Source: Lateolabrax maculatus (Eukaryota > Chordata > Actinopteri > Acropomatiformes > Lateolabracidae). Taken from it: a stretch of DNA of 64,000 nucleotides. Within the stretch, counting starts at the first letter, position 1; each line of letters begins with the position of its first letter. The translations under genes were made by a program, and so were the position numbers. Positions 39,001 to 44,161 of this stretch are shown here, in pieces. The notes below the pieces were generated by a model. It ran no database searches and had not been told where the DNA came from. It saw only the letters and a program-made list of their open reading frames with translations. The DNA is taken from the NCBI GenBank assembly GCA_031216445.1, contig CM062202.1:13698501-13762500 (forward strand), given 5' to 3'.

Positions 39001-40656
39001 CTAGCGTGGCGTAGTGCGTAGCATGGCAGCTGCCCTAGCCTCGGCGGTGAGAAACCATTTAGTTTGGTGCCCGAGCTCCGCCTGAACTTTGCGGCGCCCC
39101 TCAGACTCCCCCGGCCGGCCGGAGGTCGACCGCGGCGGCGGCGGCGGGGTGGCCGAGCCGCCCGCCGCCGCCGAGTAACGGCGAGGTTTCGAGCTGCGAG
39201 GTGTGTAGCCTGCGAGCTAACCAGCCCGGCTACGTTGGCCGAGCCCCGCCGGAGGAGGGCTGACACCTCGCCGCCGCCGACAGCCGGCCAGCCCCGCCGC
39301 CGAGCCCCGAGCCCCGAGCCGCACACGCTGCACAGATACGCAGCTCGCCCGGGTTACCGAACATAAAACCCGGGAGCGAGTAAAGCCAATAACGAACAGC
39401 CCCATTTTCTTTCTCCCCCTCTTCCCTTTCTCTCTCTCTCTCTCTCACACACACACTCACACACACACACACACACACAGAGAGACGCTGGGTTCACGTT
39501 AGCTCGTTGCCGACAACAACCGTGCGCTCTCGGGGGCTGCTCTCAACTTGACATGTCTTGTTTCCGAGCGCACCGGACGCCGCCGCGGAGCTCCCGAGCC
39601 GCCGCGCCGCGACGGGGGGAACCGTCGCTACCGCAAACGCGCACCTTCAGACCCCGACCGACCGTGGTGGTGGTGGGGGGGGGGGGGACATTCACGTTCA
39701 CATTGACGCCGATCGCGGGACGGCAACTTTCGCCGTGTGTTGACGTGCGTGAGTCCGGAGGCTTCGCGTCGAGCTAACGGCTACACGGAGAGCCAGCCGC
39801 GGAAGGCTCGCTCCCACTGCGTGTTAGTGGGTAAATGTGCCCGTGTGTGCGCGGCGTGGTAGCTGTGTAATGTGTTTTAATTAACGAGATAACACCAGGA
39901 AGGAGGGAGGAGGAGGAGGAGAGGGGGTTTCTCCAGTGTTTTGATCGGGCTTAGCAGACTGACGTTAGCCCCGGTCCACCCGGACCGTGTGGATGTAGCC
40001 TGTCCTCTGACTCCACCGAGGGGAGGAAAACTTTCTCTCCGGCGGGGCTGCCGGGACCGCAAACACGATCCCCAGCCGGCGATCGTGCTGTTTTCTAACT
40101 TAAGTTGACGCCGCGACACGTTCCCGGGGAGTTTAAGGCCACGCTCGGCCAACTCAAAGTTAACTGAGCATCCTGGAAAATGACAAGTTTGCCCACAGCC
40201 CGACACTTGGCGTCAGGGGGGAGGTAAAAGATGGTCAACGTTTTGGGGCAGAAGAGAGAGAGAGGGAGAGAGAGTAACCGTTAGCTCTGCGTCCGAGGAG
40301 CCGTGCGGCCAGCGGGCTCCCCGGGTGAACCGTGCCCCGCCGCCGTGTGACCGAGGCTGCCCGGCGAGCCTCGGGCTGCTCCGGTCCCCGTCCCCGTCCC
40401 CGGTGCTTACCTCCCCGCTGCTCGAGTCGCTCGATTCCCCCAAAACATCCCGAAATTTCTGCAGGTTGCTCCCGATCACCGAAGAGACCTGTAGTGCAGC
40501 GTCGAACCCGGGTCCGAGCCCCGCCGCGCCGGGGTGGGCTCCGGAGACACTCCGCAGAGAGGCAGTAACCCTGATTCGGCCCGCTCTCCTCCCGGTACCG
40601 GAGTTGCTGCTCCCTCCGGGCCGAGCAGGGAACCGCCACCGACAGCTGTGCGCCAT
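3514..40656 (-). CDS. kmt2a: Histone-lysine N-methyltransferase 2A (MLL1), full gene, 34 coding exons
   Basis: KMT2A is a nuclear methyltransferase that places H3K4 methylation at active promoters, including Hox genes, within a WDR5/RBBP5/ASH2L complex and with menin. Coding exons in transcript order: 40656-40411, 28257-28185, 28040-24670, 24095-23918, 22978-22750, 22601-21907, 21813-21740, 21590-21351, 21195-21049, 19473-19378, 19071-18951, 18719-18606, 18364-18180, 17937-17761, 17291-17181, 16824-16751, 14595-14381, 14081-13987, 13904-13767, 13676-13518, 13349-13238, 13140-13062, 12947-12787, 12665-12519, 12355-9700, 9593-6972, 6654-6583, 6500-6274, 5907-5833, 5670-5496, 5020-4913, 4433-4353, 4027-3898, 3789-3514. 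All junctions are GT-AG and the total is 13,659 nt, in frame throughout. The chosen start matches the conserved family N-terminus (MAHSCRWRFPARPG). The protein ends CRKFLN-stop. At about 4,552 residues it is longer than human, mainly through low-complexity insertions. I see no frameshift or premature stop. Confidence 0.97.
4566..4790 (+). repeat. L2/Maui-like LINE 3'-end fragment
   Basis: The fragment contains TTCTCCCCATGCTTGCG, then GGCTTCCTCCCGCAGTCCAA and ACATGCAAATTAATTGGTGA, and ends in a short ATGG repeat. This is the familiar 3' segment of a fish retroposon that I associate with Maui/L2-type LINEs. It lies in the kmt2a intron between exons 31 and 32 and is internally shortened. The family name is from memory. 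Confidence 0.55.
4797..4860. repeat. Short retroposon tail fragment
   Basis: CTTTATTGATCCGCAGGGGG followed by GATATTCGGGTGTTGCAG resembles a common fish retroposon terminus (TTTATTGATCC...GGGGAAATT-type). It directly abuts the L2-like fragment to its left, so two retroposon remnants lie back to back in one intron. The family is not assigned. Confidence 0.45.
4913..6654 (-). CDS. kmt2a: kmt2a exons 27-31: FYRC domain and WDR5 Win motif
   Basis: Exons are 6654-6583, 6500-6274, 5907-5833, 5670-5496 and 5020-4913. Exon 28 ends with KPKKGIIFEICSEDGFHIRC, conserved. Exons 28-31 form FYRC: EAWKSLTDKVQEARSNARLK, GVNGLRMLGVVHEAVVFLLE, KHCRSYHFRFHKPEE. Exons 30 and 31 carry the Win motif that docks on WDR5, GSARAEINHRRS, with the key arginine after SA retained, then FDMFNFLASKHRQPPEY. 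Exon 27 (72 nt) is poorly conserved and is the least certain of the group. It is supported by splice sites and exact phase. Confidence 0.9.
6972..9593 (-). CDS. kmt2a: kmt2a exon 26: Taspase1 site 2 and transactivation domain
   Basis: This 2,622-nt exon encodes about residues 3298-4171. Within its first twelve codons is the second Taspase1 site, QLDGVDDGSESD. About 130 residues on is the transactivation domain, with the CBP-binding helix SDIMEFVLNTPS preceded by SDSDNNNSDDCGNILP and followed by LPLELPSDLSVLTTRSPTV. Other human-like blocks are KLIVVNQQFQPLYVLQTVPN, KKRPISRLQPRKSKKLA, VPNIIKRPKAG and SSICVLPSQQT. The reading frame is open across the whole exon. Confidence 0.95.
9700..12355 (-). 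CDS. kmt2a: kmt2a exon 25: mixed-charge repeat block and Taspase1 site 1
   Basis: This 2,656-nt exon encodes about residues 2413-3298. It opens with SHEIVTVGD, conserved in human. A repetitive Arg/Lys-Asp/Glu-Ser block follows at about residues 2483-2701. Toward the end come KRRYPRRSARARSNMFFGLT and YGVRSYGEED, a near-identical conserved segment, then the first Taspase1 cleavage site, EGQVDGADD (cleavage between D and G, coding at about 9953-9979), then DPYYYNFTRTII. The exon ends in an acidic, glutamine-containing stretch. Its donor is TT|GTAAGT. Confidence 0.95.
12519..13349 (-). CDS. kmt2a: kmt2a exons 21-24: FYRN domain
   Basis: Exons are 13349-13238, 13140-13062, 12947-12787 and 12665-12519. 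They encode about residues 2247-2413. Exon 21 gives RRILVDLEGLSLRRKWL and GLEPENVHMMIG. Exons 22 and 23 give the FYRN core, SMTIDCLGIL, KLFPVGYQCSRVYWSTLDA and RKRCVYTC. After Taspase1 cleavage FYRN in the N-terminal fragment pairs with FYRC in the C-terminal fragment. The donor of exon 22 is CA|GTACGT followed by a T-run. It is the only choice that keeps phase into CSRVYW. Exon 24 is Ser/Pro-rich with SPRRSDTLSP. Confidence 0.92.
13518..14081 (-). CDS. kmt2a: kmt2a exons 18-20: extended PHD (ePHD/PHD4)
   Basis: Exons are 14081-13987, 13904-13767 and 13676-13518 (about residues 2116-2246). They encode a Cys4-His-Cys3-type extended PHD: DNRQCVLCLKYGDENTN, GRLLYIGQNEWTHVNCALWS, EVFEDDDGSLKNVHMAV, RCEKCQKPGATVGCC, SCTSNYHFMCARQCHC and VYCPKHRDLIKGE. 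Exons 19 and 20 are whole-codon exons (46 and 53 codons). This finger is shared with other KMT2 proteins, but the local sequence is clearly KMT2A-like. Confidence 0.94.
14095..14240. repeat. Retroposon tail fragment in kmt2a intron 17
   Basis: GGTTATCTTTATTGGCCCGC followed by TAGGGGAAATTTGTTTTGCA is a typical teleost retroposon end of the 'TTTATTG...GGGGAAATT' kind, followed by AT- and CA-rich sequence. It lies just upstream of exon 18 on the gene's strand. The family is not assigned. Confidence 0.5.
14381..14595 (-). CDS. kmt2a: kmt2a exon 17: HCF-1 binding motif
   Basis: The exon encodes NSGLLPNAVLPPSLDHNYAQ followed by WQER and KKIIPAPRPKTPGEPDSP, matching human MLL1. The tetrapeptide DHNY fits the D/E-H-x-Y motif used to recruit the cell-cycle co-regulator HCF-1. 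A proline-rich tail with repeated LPPSLPPLPP-like units precedes the donor (CTG|GTAAGG). The acceptor is a CAG-CAG tandem site, so isoforms with or without one codon are possible. The upstream intron is 2.2 kb. Confidence 0.92.
15326..15390. repeat. Degenerate GAGT/GTGA tetranucleotide repeat
   Basis: The bases read as imperfect repeats of AGTGAGTGA, AAGTGAATGAGTG and GAGTGAGTG. This is a decayed tetranucleotide microsatellite in the kmt2a intron between exons 16 and 17. Confidence 0.7.
16751..17937 (-). CDS. kmt2a: kmt2a exons 14-16: bromodomain
   Basis: Exons are 17937-17761, 17291-17181 and 16824-16751. With the end of exon 13 (HVLTALLNSRTSSHLLRYRQ) they encode the MLL1 bromodomain, about residues 1895-2043. 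Conserved stretches are KPPELNPETEESLPSR, SPEGPDPPVLTEV, LEFSDDIVRIIQTAINSDGG, KANSMVKSFFIR and FPWFKVKESRFWE. The MLL1 bromodomain packs against PHD3 and is not known as a strong acetyl-lysine binder. Exon 15 is exactly 37 codons and in phase 0. Confidence 0.93.
18180..21813 (-). CDS. kmt2a: kmt2a exons 7-13: PHD fingers 1-3
   Basis: Exons are 21813-21740, 21590-21351, 21195-21049, 19473-19378, 19071-18951, 18719-18606 and 18364-18180. They encode about residues 1597-1923. PHD1 begins with RVLCFLCASSGNVE and continues FCQVCCEPFH. PHD2 includes CRFCQACGRQHQ, LECDKCRNSYHPECLG and VCTKCVRCKSCG. PHD3, the H3K4me3 and cyclophilin-33 binding finger of MLL1, includes NFCPLCDKCYDDDDYDSKMM, CGRCNHWVHAKCENL and YTCTKCTERHPAEW. 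The cysteine/histidine spacing follows the family. Exons 9, 11 and 12 were assembled directly from the genomic sequence. Exon 10 has a triple tandem acceptor. The introns are short except 19474-21048, which hosts a mobile element. Confidence 0.94.
20088..20471. mobile_element. MITE-like element with terminal inverted repeats in kmt2a intron 9
   Basis: The left end reads AAGGTGCCCTGTGGAGTTTT and the right end reads AAAACTCCATAGGGCACCTT. They are inverted complements with one mismatch in 20. Both ends are flanked by TTAA, which suggests a TTAA target-site duplication. The roughly 380-bp interior has no transposase frame, so it is non-autonomous. TTAA targets are typical of piggyBac-type elements, but the superfamily is not proven. 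Confidence 0.75.
21907..24095 (-). CDS. kmt2a: kmt2a exons 4-6: CXXC domain and repression-domain region
   Basis: Exons are 24095-23918, 22978-22750 and 22601-21907. Exon 4 encodes RAVFPDDMPTLSALPWEERE, nearly identical to human. Exon 5 carries most of the CXXC zinc finger (about residues 1322-1378), which binds unmethylated CpG DNA: KKGRRSRRCGQCSGCQ, then EDCGVCTNCLDKPKFGG and QCCK, continuing into exon 6 as MRKCQNLQWMPSK. All eight zinc-binding cysteines are present. The rest of exon 6 is Lys/Pro/Ser-rich and includes a long serine run encoded at about 22088-22178. This region, together with the PHD exons, corresponds to the area around the human MLL breakpoint cluster. Confidence 0.95.
24670..28040 (-). 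CDS. kmt2a: kmt2a exon 3: AT-hooks, nuclear-targeting and low-complexity region
   Basis: This giant 3,371-nt exon encodes residues about 107-1230. Three AT-hook cores that bind the minor groove of AT-rich DNA are visible: KKPRGRPP (about residue 115), EKRRGRPP (about 168) and RRRRGRPP (about 268). A strongly conserved block follows, including KRTDATIAKQLLQRAKKGAQ and NIRQFIMPVVS. Farther on are EPTFRWTSL, FSSAKYAKEGLIRKPIFDNF, RSPLLRAPRFTPSEAHSRIF and, near the end, GSMLAQAEK and LLKKAKAQLFEIKKSK, all matching human MLL1. An alanine run follows AT-hook 3. The rest is Ser/Pro-rich. The exon is longer than its human counterpart. Confidence 0.96.
28185..28257 (-). CDS. kmt2a: kmt2a exon 2: LEDGF/IBM-like segment
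   Basis: This 73-nt exon lies between a 12.2-kb intron 1 and a 144-bp intron 2. It encodes EEVFGGFGPVTEQK and following residues (about 83-107). The F-x-G-F-G core after acidic residues matches the human motif EDEQFLGFGSDEE, which helps bind LEDGF together with menin. The acceptor is TTTTTTGTAG and the donor is CAG|GTAAAG. It was found by homology and phase because it is too short to stand out as an open frame. Confidence 0.88.
29144..29365. mobile_element. 222-bp MITE-like element with near-perfect terminal inverted repeats
   Basis: It begins CCATAGACTGTATACAAAGA and ends TCTTTATATACAGTCTATGG. The ends are inverted complements with one mismatch. The interior is GC-richer than the intron around it and codes for nothing. 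It is a compact non-autonomous DNA element inside kmt2a intron 1. The superfamily cannot be assigned from sequence alone. Confidence 0.75.
29535..29855. mobile_element. Possible hAT-like non-autonomous element
   Basis: The stretch starts GGGGCCGGGTATCGTTACCC and ends near GGGTATTGAGTACAGACATC. The edges show the GGGTATCG-type termini common in fish hAT-derived MITEs, but the inverted match is imperfect. No transposase is present. The boundaries are approximate. Confidence 0.4.
32993..33086. repeat. Compound AT/CA microsatellite
   Basis: An (AT)n run changes into alternating ACAC, ATAC and (CA)n segments and ends in about 35 bases of pure CA repeat. It is in kmt2a intron 1. Long alternating purine-pyrimidine tracts like this can adopt Z-DNA and vary in length between individuals. 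Confidence 0.95.
34173..34630. mobile_element. Interspersed DNA-transposon-like repeat, copy 1
   Basis: It starts TAGCCTGGGAACCAGACGAA and ends near GAATTAGTCTGGTGATGC and GAGCCAGGTTATCCTA. The ends are loosely inverted around CCTGG and CCAGAC. The part at about 34430-34610 recurs in reverse orientation at 43379-43540, confirming that it is a dispersed repeat. It codes for nothing. Confidence 0.65.
35871..36130. mobile_element. MITE with GTTCCGATAC terminal inverted repeats
   Basis: The left edge reads AGATGTTCCGATACCATTTT. The right edge reads GATACTGGTATCGATATTGG then AACAACGC, whose complement begins GTTGTTCCAATATCGATACC. Internal CGATAC and GTATCGGA words repeat in both orientations. This pattern is typical of short non-autonomous DNA elements of fish. 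It is about 260 bp with no coding capacity. Confidence 0.65.
36665..36702. repeat. CA microsatellite
   Basis: Imperfect (CA)n with ATAC interruptions in kmt2a intron 1. Confidence 0.85.
37672..38345. repeat. Three-unit degenerate tandem repeat, period about 230-250 bp
   Basis: Unit starts are marked by ACCATGCTGTGTCCGCAACT at about 37675, ATTGCTGTGTCCACAATG at about 37903 and ACCATGCTGTGTCTGCAACT at about 38157. Each unit continues with a CTCCACACATC or CTACACATCCC word, then ACTGCT, a CTC(A)-TTGTCAGTC word, and GTTTCTCCAGAA. The units differ by many substitutions and small indels, so the duplication is old. It lies 0.6 kb downstream, in gene direction, of the CpG island. Confidence 0.8.
38980..40650. 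promoter_or_regulatory. CpG island spanning kmt2a exon 1 and proximal intron 1
   Basis: This stretch is much richer in G, C and CpG than anything nearby, with dense GCCGCCGCC and CGGCGGCGG runs at about 39060-39310 and 39570-39620. It continues into exon 1 at 40411-40656. Such islands mark vertebrate promoters that stay unmethylated. Long open frames on both strands here result from the lack of AT-rich stop codons and are not called as genes. Confidence 0.75.
39429..39480. repeat. TC/CA compound microsatellite in CpG island
   Basis: A (TC)n run passes into (CA)n between 39429 and 39480, inside the CpG island of kmt2a intron 1. Confidence 0.9.
40411..40656 (-). CDS. kmt2a: kmt2a exon 1: start codon and menin-binding motif
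   Basis: This exon encodes residues 1-82. Residues 6-14 read RWRFPARPG, the high-affinity menin-binding motif of MLL1. The end of the exon carries GPGFDAALQVSSVIG, another block conserved in the family. The human exon has long Gly, Ala and Ser runs here that are absent, so this version is shorter. The donor is GAG|GTAAGC. An in-frame ATG at 40746 would add 30 residues. I prefer 40656 because the downstream sequence is the conserved N-terminus. Confidence 0.93.
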
Positions 40657-40900
40657 TTTACACTCTCTGCCTGTCTGCCCTGCGATCAGAGATACCTCGG
40701 TGGGCGGAACCCTAACCCAGCACTCCACATAAACAACCTCTACCACAGCGCTCCGCTCTCACTGGCCGACGCGTCGTTATGCATGTTGCGGGGCGGGCCT
40801 GAAGAAACCCCGACAATACATTTTGTCAGCGGCCCTGCTCAGGCTCTGCATGGCGGAATCCAAACCAGGTTCAGGGGCTTTGCCCGGGAAAGGAGCCTCG
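40657..40900 (-). promoter_or_regulatory. kmt2a: kmt2a promoter and 5' untranslated region
   Basis: The stretch just upstream of the kmt2a start is CpG-rich and lacks a TATA box. A GC-box-like GGCCCGCCCCGC is read on the minus strand near 40790-40802. The start codon itself lies in AAAATGGCG, close to the YY1 consensus. The exact transcription start cannot be read from sequence. About 40.75-40.85 kb is plausible. Confidence 0.5.
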
Positions 40901-41438
40901 CACTTGAATCGCGGTGGAAGGACGAGAGCGATGGCTGGCTGTGCGCTTTCCCAGAGCTTTTGAACTCCCAAGATAAAGCGAGACAAACTATGAGTGAAAA
41001 GGCGAGGCAGCGTGTTGTAATAGTTACCTGTGTACATGTGTTAAGGCAGGGGTGTAGCAATCAACTGTGCGCCTCGGGAGGGAATATCCCTCGGCTTACC
41101 AACTCACAACAACACCACCTGCACTAGACGGTTTTTTACAAGAGAAATTGTCTTTTTTTTCTTTCTTTTTCTTTTTTAAACTACTGTGCAAGTGCACAGA
41201 GTTGAAAAAATAAGCTAAAAAAAAGGTTTTTTACCGTAGGGCCTGACTACTCATCTGCAAGGTTCTTTACTTTAACAGATACACAAAAGGATCATCTGTG
41301 TGTGTGATTGATTTGGTTCCCCTCACGTCAGTTGGGGATAAAATAAGTTACAAAATAATATCTAATAGTTAATAGTAGTTAAATTGCATATTTACAATAT
41401 GAGTCACATAAAAATACTAAATATCATCAGTAATATTA

Positions 41439-41710
41439 GGATAGTTTACCATGAAAAAAAATTATATAGAAAAACAAGATTCATGACTTTAACCAATATA
41501 AGAATATAAAATCACAGTATTTATTCTCAACATTTCAGGTTAAGATGCAATAAAATTGCAGCAACAGGCAATGCTGTAGAGTTGCCATAGCAACGACATG
41601 GGCTACACTCAACTTGTGGCCTCAGAAAGAGAAAAAGACATAAAAACATTTAACATCAGCAAAACTCATTAAAAACTTGGGATAGCAATCTCAGATCTCG
41701 GCAGGATTTA
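41439..41710. repeat. Direct repeat, copy A (flanks gypsy remnant)
   Basis: It shares GGATAGTTTACCATGAAAAA, AACATTTCAGGTTAAGATGC and CAGAAAGAGAAAAAGACATA, plus GGGATAGCAATCTCAGATCT, with copy B at 43723-44161 in the same order and orientation. Copy B has an extra stretch of about 150 bp. The two copies bracket the gypsy pol remnant. Confidence 0.8.
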
Positions 41711-42099
41711 CACAGAATGAATATGATATGATATAGAACAAGATAAAACAATTACATCATGTTCAAATGACAAATTACAACTTTTATAAGTTTACTGGGT
41801 AGGAATTGACTCAGTACAACCTACCTCAAGTCAGTTAGAAAACGTTGGACCAGCGCGTGCATGCACCAACCTACGTAACTAACTCAGCTACGTGATTGAG
41901 ACACAACAGGAGAGGAAAAAAGGAATGTTTTGGTGAAATTCATAGGTCCCTCCTGAATTTCCTACCCATAAGTTTCACTTCAACACCAAAGATCGATGAC
42001 ACTATTCATTTTTGCCCCTCAGGACCAGTTAACCAAAGATCTCATCTTTGAGTCAGGCCTCCATCCCTTCAAGAACATAAAGGTGCAGCCTACACCCCG

Positions 42100-43726
42100 T
42101 CACACCTGGTCCACTGGCAGTTCTGCTTTTGTGACTACTCTACCCCGAACTGTAACTTGGTCAGAGTCATGTCTGGGTAAGTGAGACTGTAGACTGTCAT
42201 GTCGGTGGCCAGAGGTCTGAGGTGTAGCAGAGTCAATGACAGGAGCAGTCTGTGTCTCTTCACAGTCAACTGGAGAACTGGCTGGAGTTGGGACTGTGTC
42301 AGCCTGTGAGTCAGGTAAGTCAGGGGCAACATGTACATTGTCCATCCTGTCCACTTCATCGCGGTGGATATTTGTTTCATCTGTGAGCTGTGAAACAAGC
42401 TCCTCTGCTACAGTGTCTCCATCAACATTATGGTCCGAGTCAGACGGGATCCACAAAGACGTCCATGCTTGAGAGGACTCTTTCTACAGGCCTTCCATTT
42501 CACCACAGACAAAAAGACCACCAACATTAGATGAGCTGTCCAAAGACTGGCTCTCCAGTAGATCCCGGACAGGGAGGAAAGTTCACATAAAACACAGCCC
42601 CACAACTTTCTGTCAATCTGCTCGGCAGTCTGGTTCCTGCACGGCAAAGCATGGGCCACATTCGTGAACTGGTCAGTTGCCACGAGCACATCGACTGAGC
42701 TGTGTTCTTGTCCTCTGCTGACCAGAAGTCGAGGCAGACGTGCTCCACGGGAGCTGAGGTCTTTATGCTTTCCAATGGAGCTCGTGCTGCAGGCAAGTCC
42801 ACACCTCTCACAGTACCGAACGTACTCCTTCACACCTCTCTCCATGTTAGGCCAGAGAAAAACGTTGTCTTACTAGGTGGAGAGTTCCGACTTCACCTTG
42901 CTGTCCTGCCAAATCATGTACTCCTTCCAATGCCTTGTCCCCTTAAGCTCGCCGGCAGCACCAACTGAAGCCTCTTTATTTGGCTCACAGGGTTTCTCGT
43001 CTCACTGTACAGGATTCCATCTTGAACCTTGATCTTTTCCCAATGCTTCAGCATGGCCAGCGACCTGGCATCCATACCATGTCTCTCTCGTCTGGATGGA
43101 TGTATTTTGCGGACAACGAACAGCAGGACAGTGGAGACGGCGGCATCCTGGAGTTGCTGATCCTCTAGCTCACGCAAGGTAAGTGAAGGTAAGGTATCTT
43201 GACATAGTGGACAAGGTTAGTAGCCATATTCTCTGCAGTATTCTCACTGTGATGTAGCAAGACAGCCTTGACTTCAGACGAGCAGCAGGAACTTGTTGTA
43301 TCTGGGGTAGGCTCAGGTTCCTGGAGATGTTAGATTCCAAGTCTGAAAGCATCCTGCACTCTGCCAACTTCCTAGCATGGCATCGCCAGACTAATTCACA
43401 AAGCGTATTAGTCTGGAACCTCTCAGTTCGTTTTCGATTTCCTTATTGACGGGCAGAGACAACCAATCAGAGCAACGAAACGCCGTCCTGTTGTACGGTA
43501 CGTCCTGTCAGAACTAGGGCAAACATATATTTCTTATTCAGGCCTGCTGTTAGAGTGAATAGAGGCTTGGAAGAAGATAGAAGAAGACCATGCCCAAGAA
43601 GGACTTAAGCTTCTTCACAGAGGGAGTGCGACTGTCCCCCTCCATTAGGGCTTCAGCTGGATCAGCTGGATCGACAGTGACACCACTCTGGTCGAAGACA
43701 TGGCCAAGGAACTTTACTGACGAGGA
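42100..43726 (-). mobile_element. Degenerate Ty3/gypsy retrotransposon pol remnant
   Basis: Minus-strand frames show retrotransposon pol pieces in the expected order. A reverse-transcriptase piece with KFLGHVFDQSGVTVDP lies at about 43590-43725. An integrase zinc-binding piece includes VRYCERCGLACS at about 42800. Integrase-core pieces with HVCLDFWS and FTNVAHALPCRNQTAEQIDR lie at about 42600-42720. A Ser/Thr/Asp-rich tail follows at 42100-42456. The frames shift and are interrupted, and a foreign repeat sits at 43379-43540, so nothing functional remains. No gag or intact RNase H is visible. Confidence 0.8.
43379..43540. mobile_element. Interspersed DNA-transposon-like repeat, copy 2 (inverted, truncated)
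   Basis: Read on the opposite strand it matches the end of the element at 34173-34630: CCAGACTAATTCACAAAGCG, AGTCTGGAACCTCTCAGTTC, AACCAATCAGAG and AACGAAACGCC. It is inserted within the gypsy pol remnant and lacks the other half of the element. Confidence 0.75.
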
Positions 43727-44161
43727 TAGTTTAACATGAAAAATAACAACAAAAAAAAAAAAACAATTACAAAATTCATTCTACTTTAACCAATAGAAAA
43801 ATAGAAAATCACAGTATCAATTCTCAATAACATTTCAGGTTTAGATGCAATAAAATTACAGCAACAGGAAACGCTGCACTGTTGCCATAGCAACAACACC
43901 GGCTACACTCAACTTATATGTAGCCTCAGAAAGAGAAAAAGACATAAAAACATTTAAATAGGGAAACATCTCCATACCTGTGGTGACATACAAATACACA
44001 AAGGGAAGGTGTATGTGTGATTGACCTGGTTCCCCTGATAGAAAGAAAATAATAATTACAATTAATGAGGATAAACGGACTAGGTGGCGGACTTAACATA
44101 TTAACGTCAGCAAAACTCATTAAAATTTTGGGATAGCGATCTCAGATCTCAGCAGGATTTA
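43723..44161. repeat. Direct repeat, copy B (flanks gypsy remnant)
   Basis: This is the partner of copy A at 41439-41710. About 150 bp (43955-44100) is inserted relative to copy A. It includes TGTGTGATTGACCTGGTTCC, a word that copy A has about 140 bp upstream of its start (41299 on), so the duplicated block is rearranged rather than simply copied. Confidence 0.8.

Larger units (their letters stand above)
28258..40410 (-). other. kmt2a: kmt2a intron 1 (12.2 kb)
   Basis: This is the largest intron of the gene. No coding exon is supported inside it. It holds MITE-like elements (29144-29365, 29535-29855, 34173-34630, 35871-36130), a GC-rich patch (30580-31300), a long AT/CA microsatellite (32993-33086), a three-copy tandem repeat (37672-38345) and, near its 5' end, most of the CpG island. 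The remaining stretches are AT-rich sequence in which I see nothing recognisable. Confidence 0.8.

Noticed and set aside
38982..39326. Minus-strand frame with an AT-hook-like RRRRRGRPP
   Set aside because: It arises from GGC/GCC repeats in the CpG island, lies within intron 1, and has no splice connection that preserves phase between exons 1 and 2.
3514..40656. KMT2B (MLL2/MLL4) instead of KMT2A
   Set aside because: The N-terminal menin motif context, the Taspase1 site sequences, the giant exon 3 blocks and the adjacent ube4a all fit KMT2A. KMT2B lacks this neighbour and is shorter.
40534..41127. Plus-strand open frame of 197 codons across the kmt2a start
   Set aside because: It overlaps exon 1 and the promoter in antisense, within a CpG island where stop codons are rare. 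No recognisable domain.
41439..44161. Intact LTR retrotransposon
   Set aside because: The pol frames are shifted and interrupted, gag is absent and the flanking repeats are diverged and rearranged.
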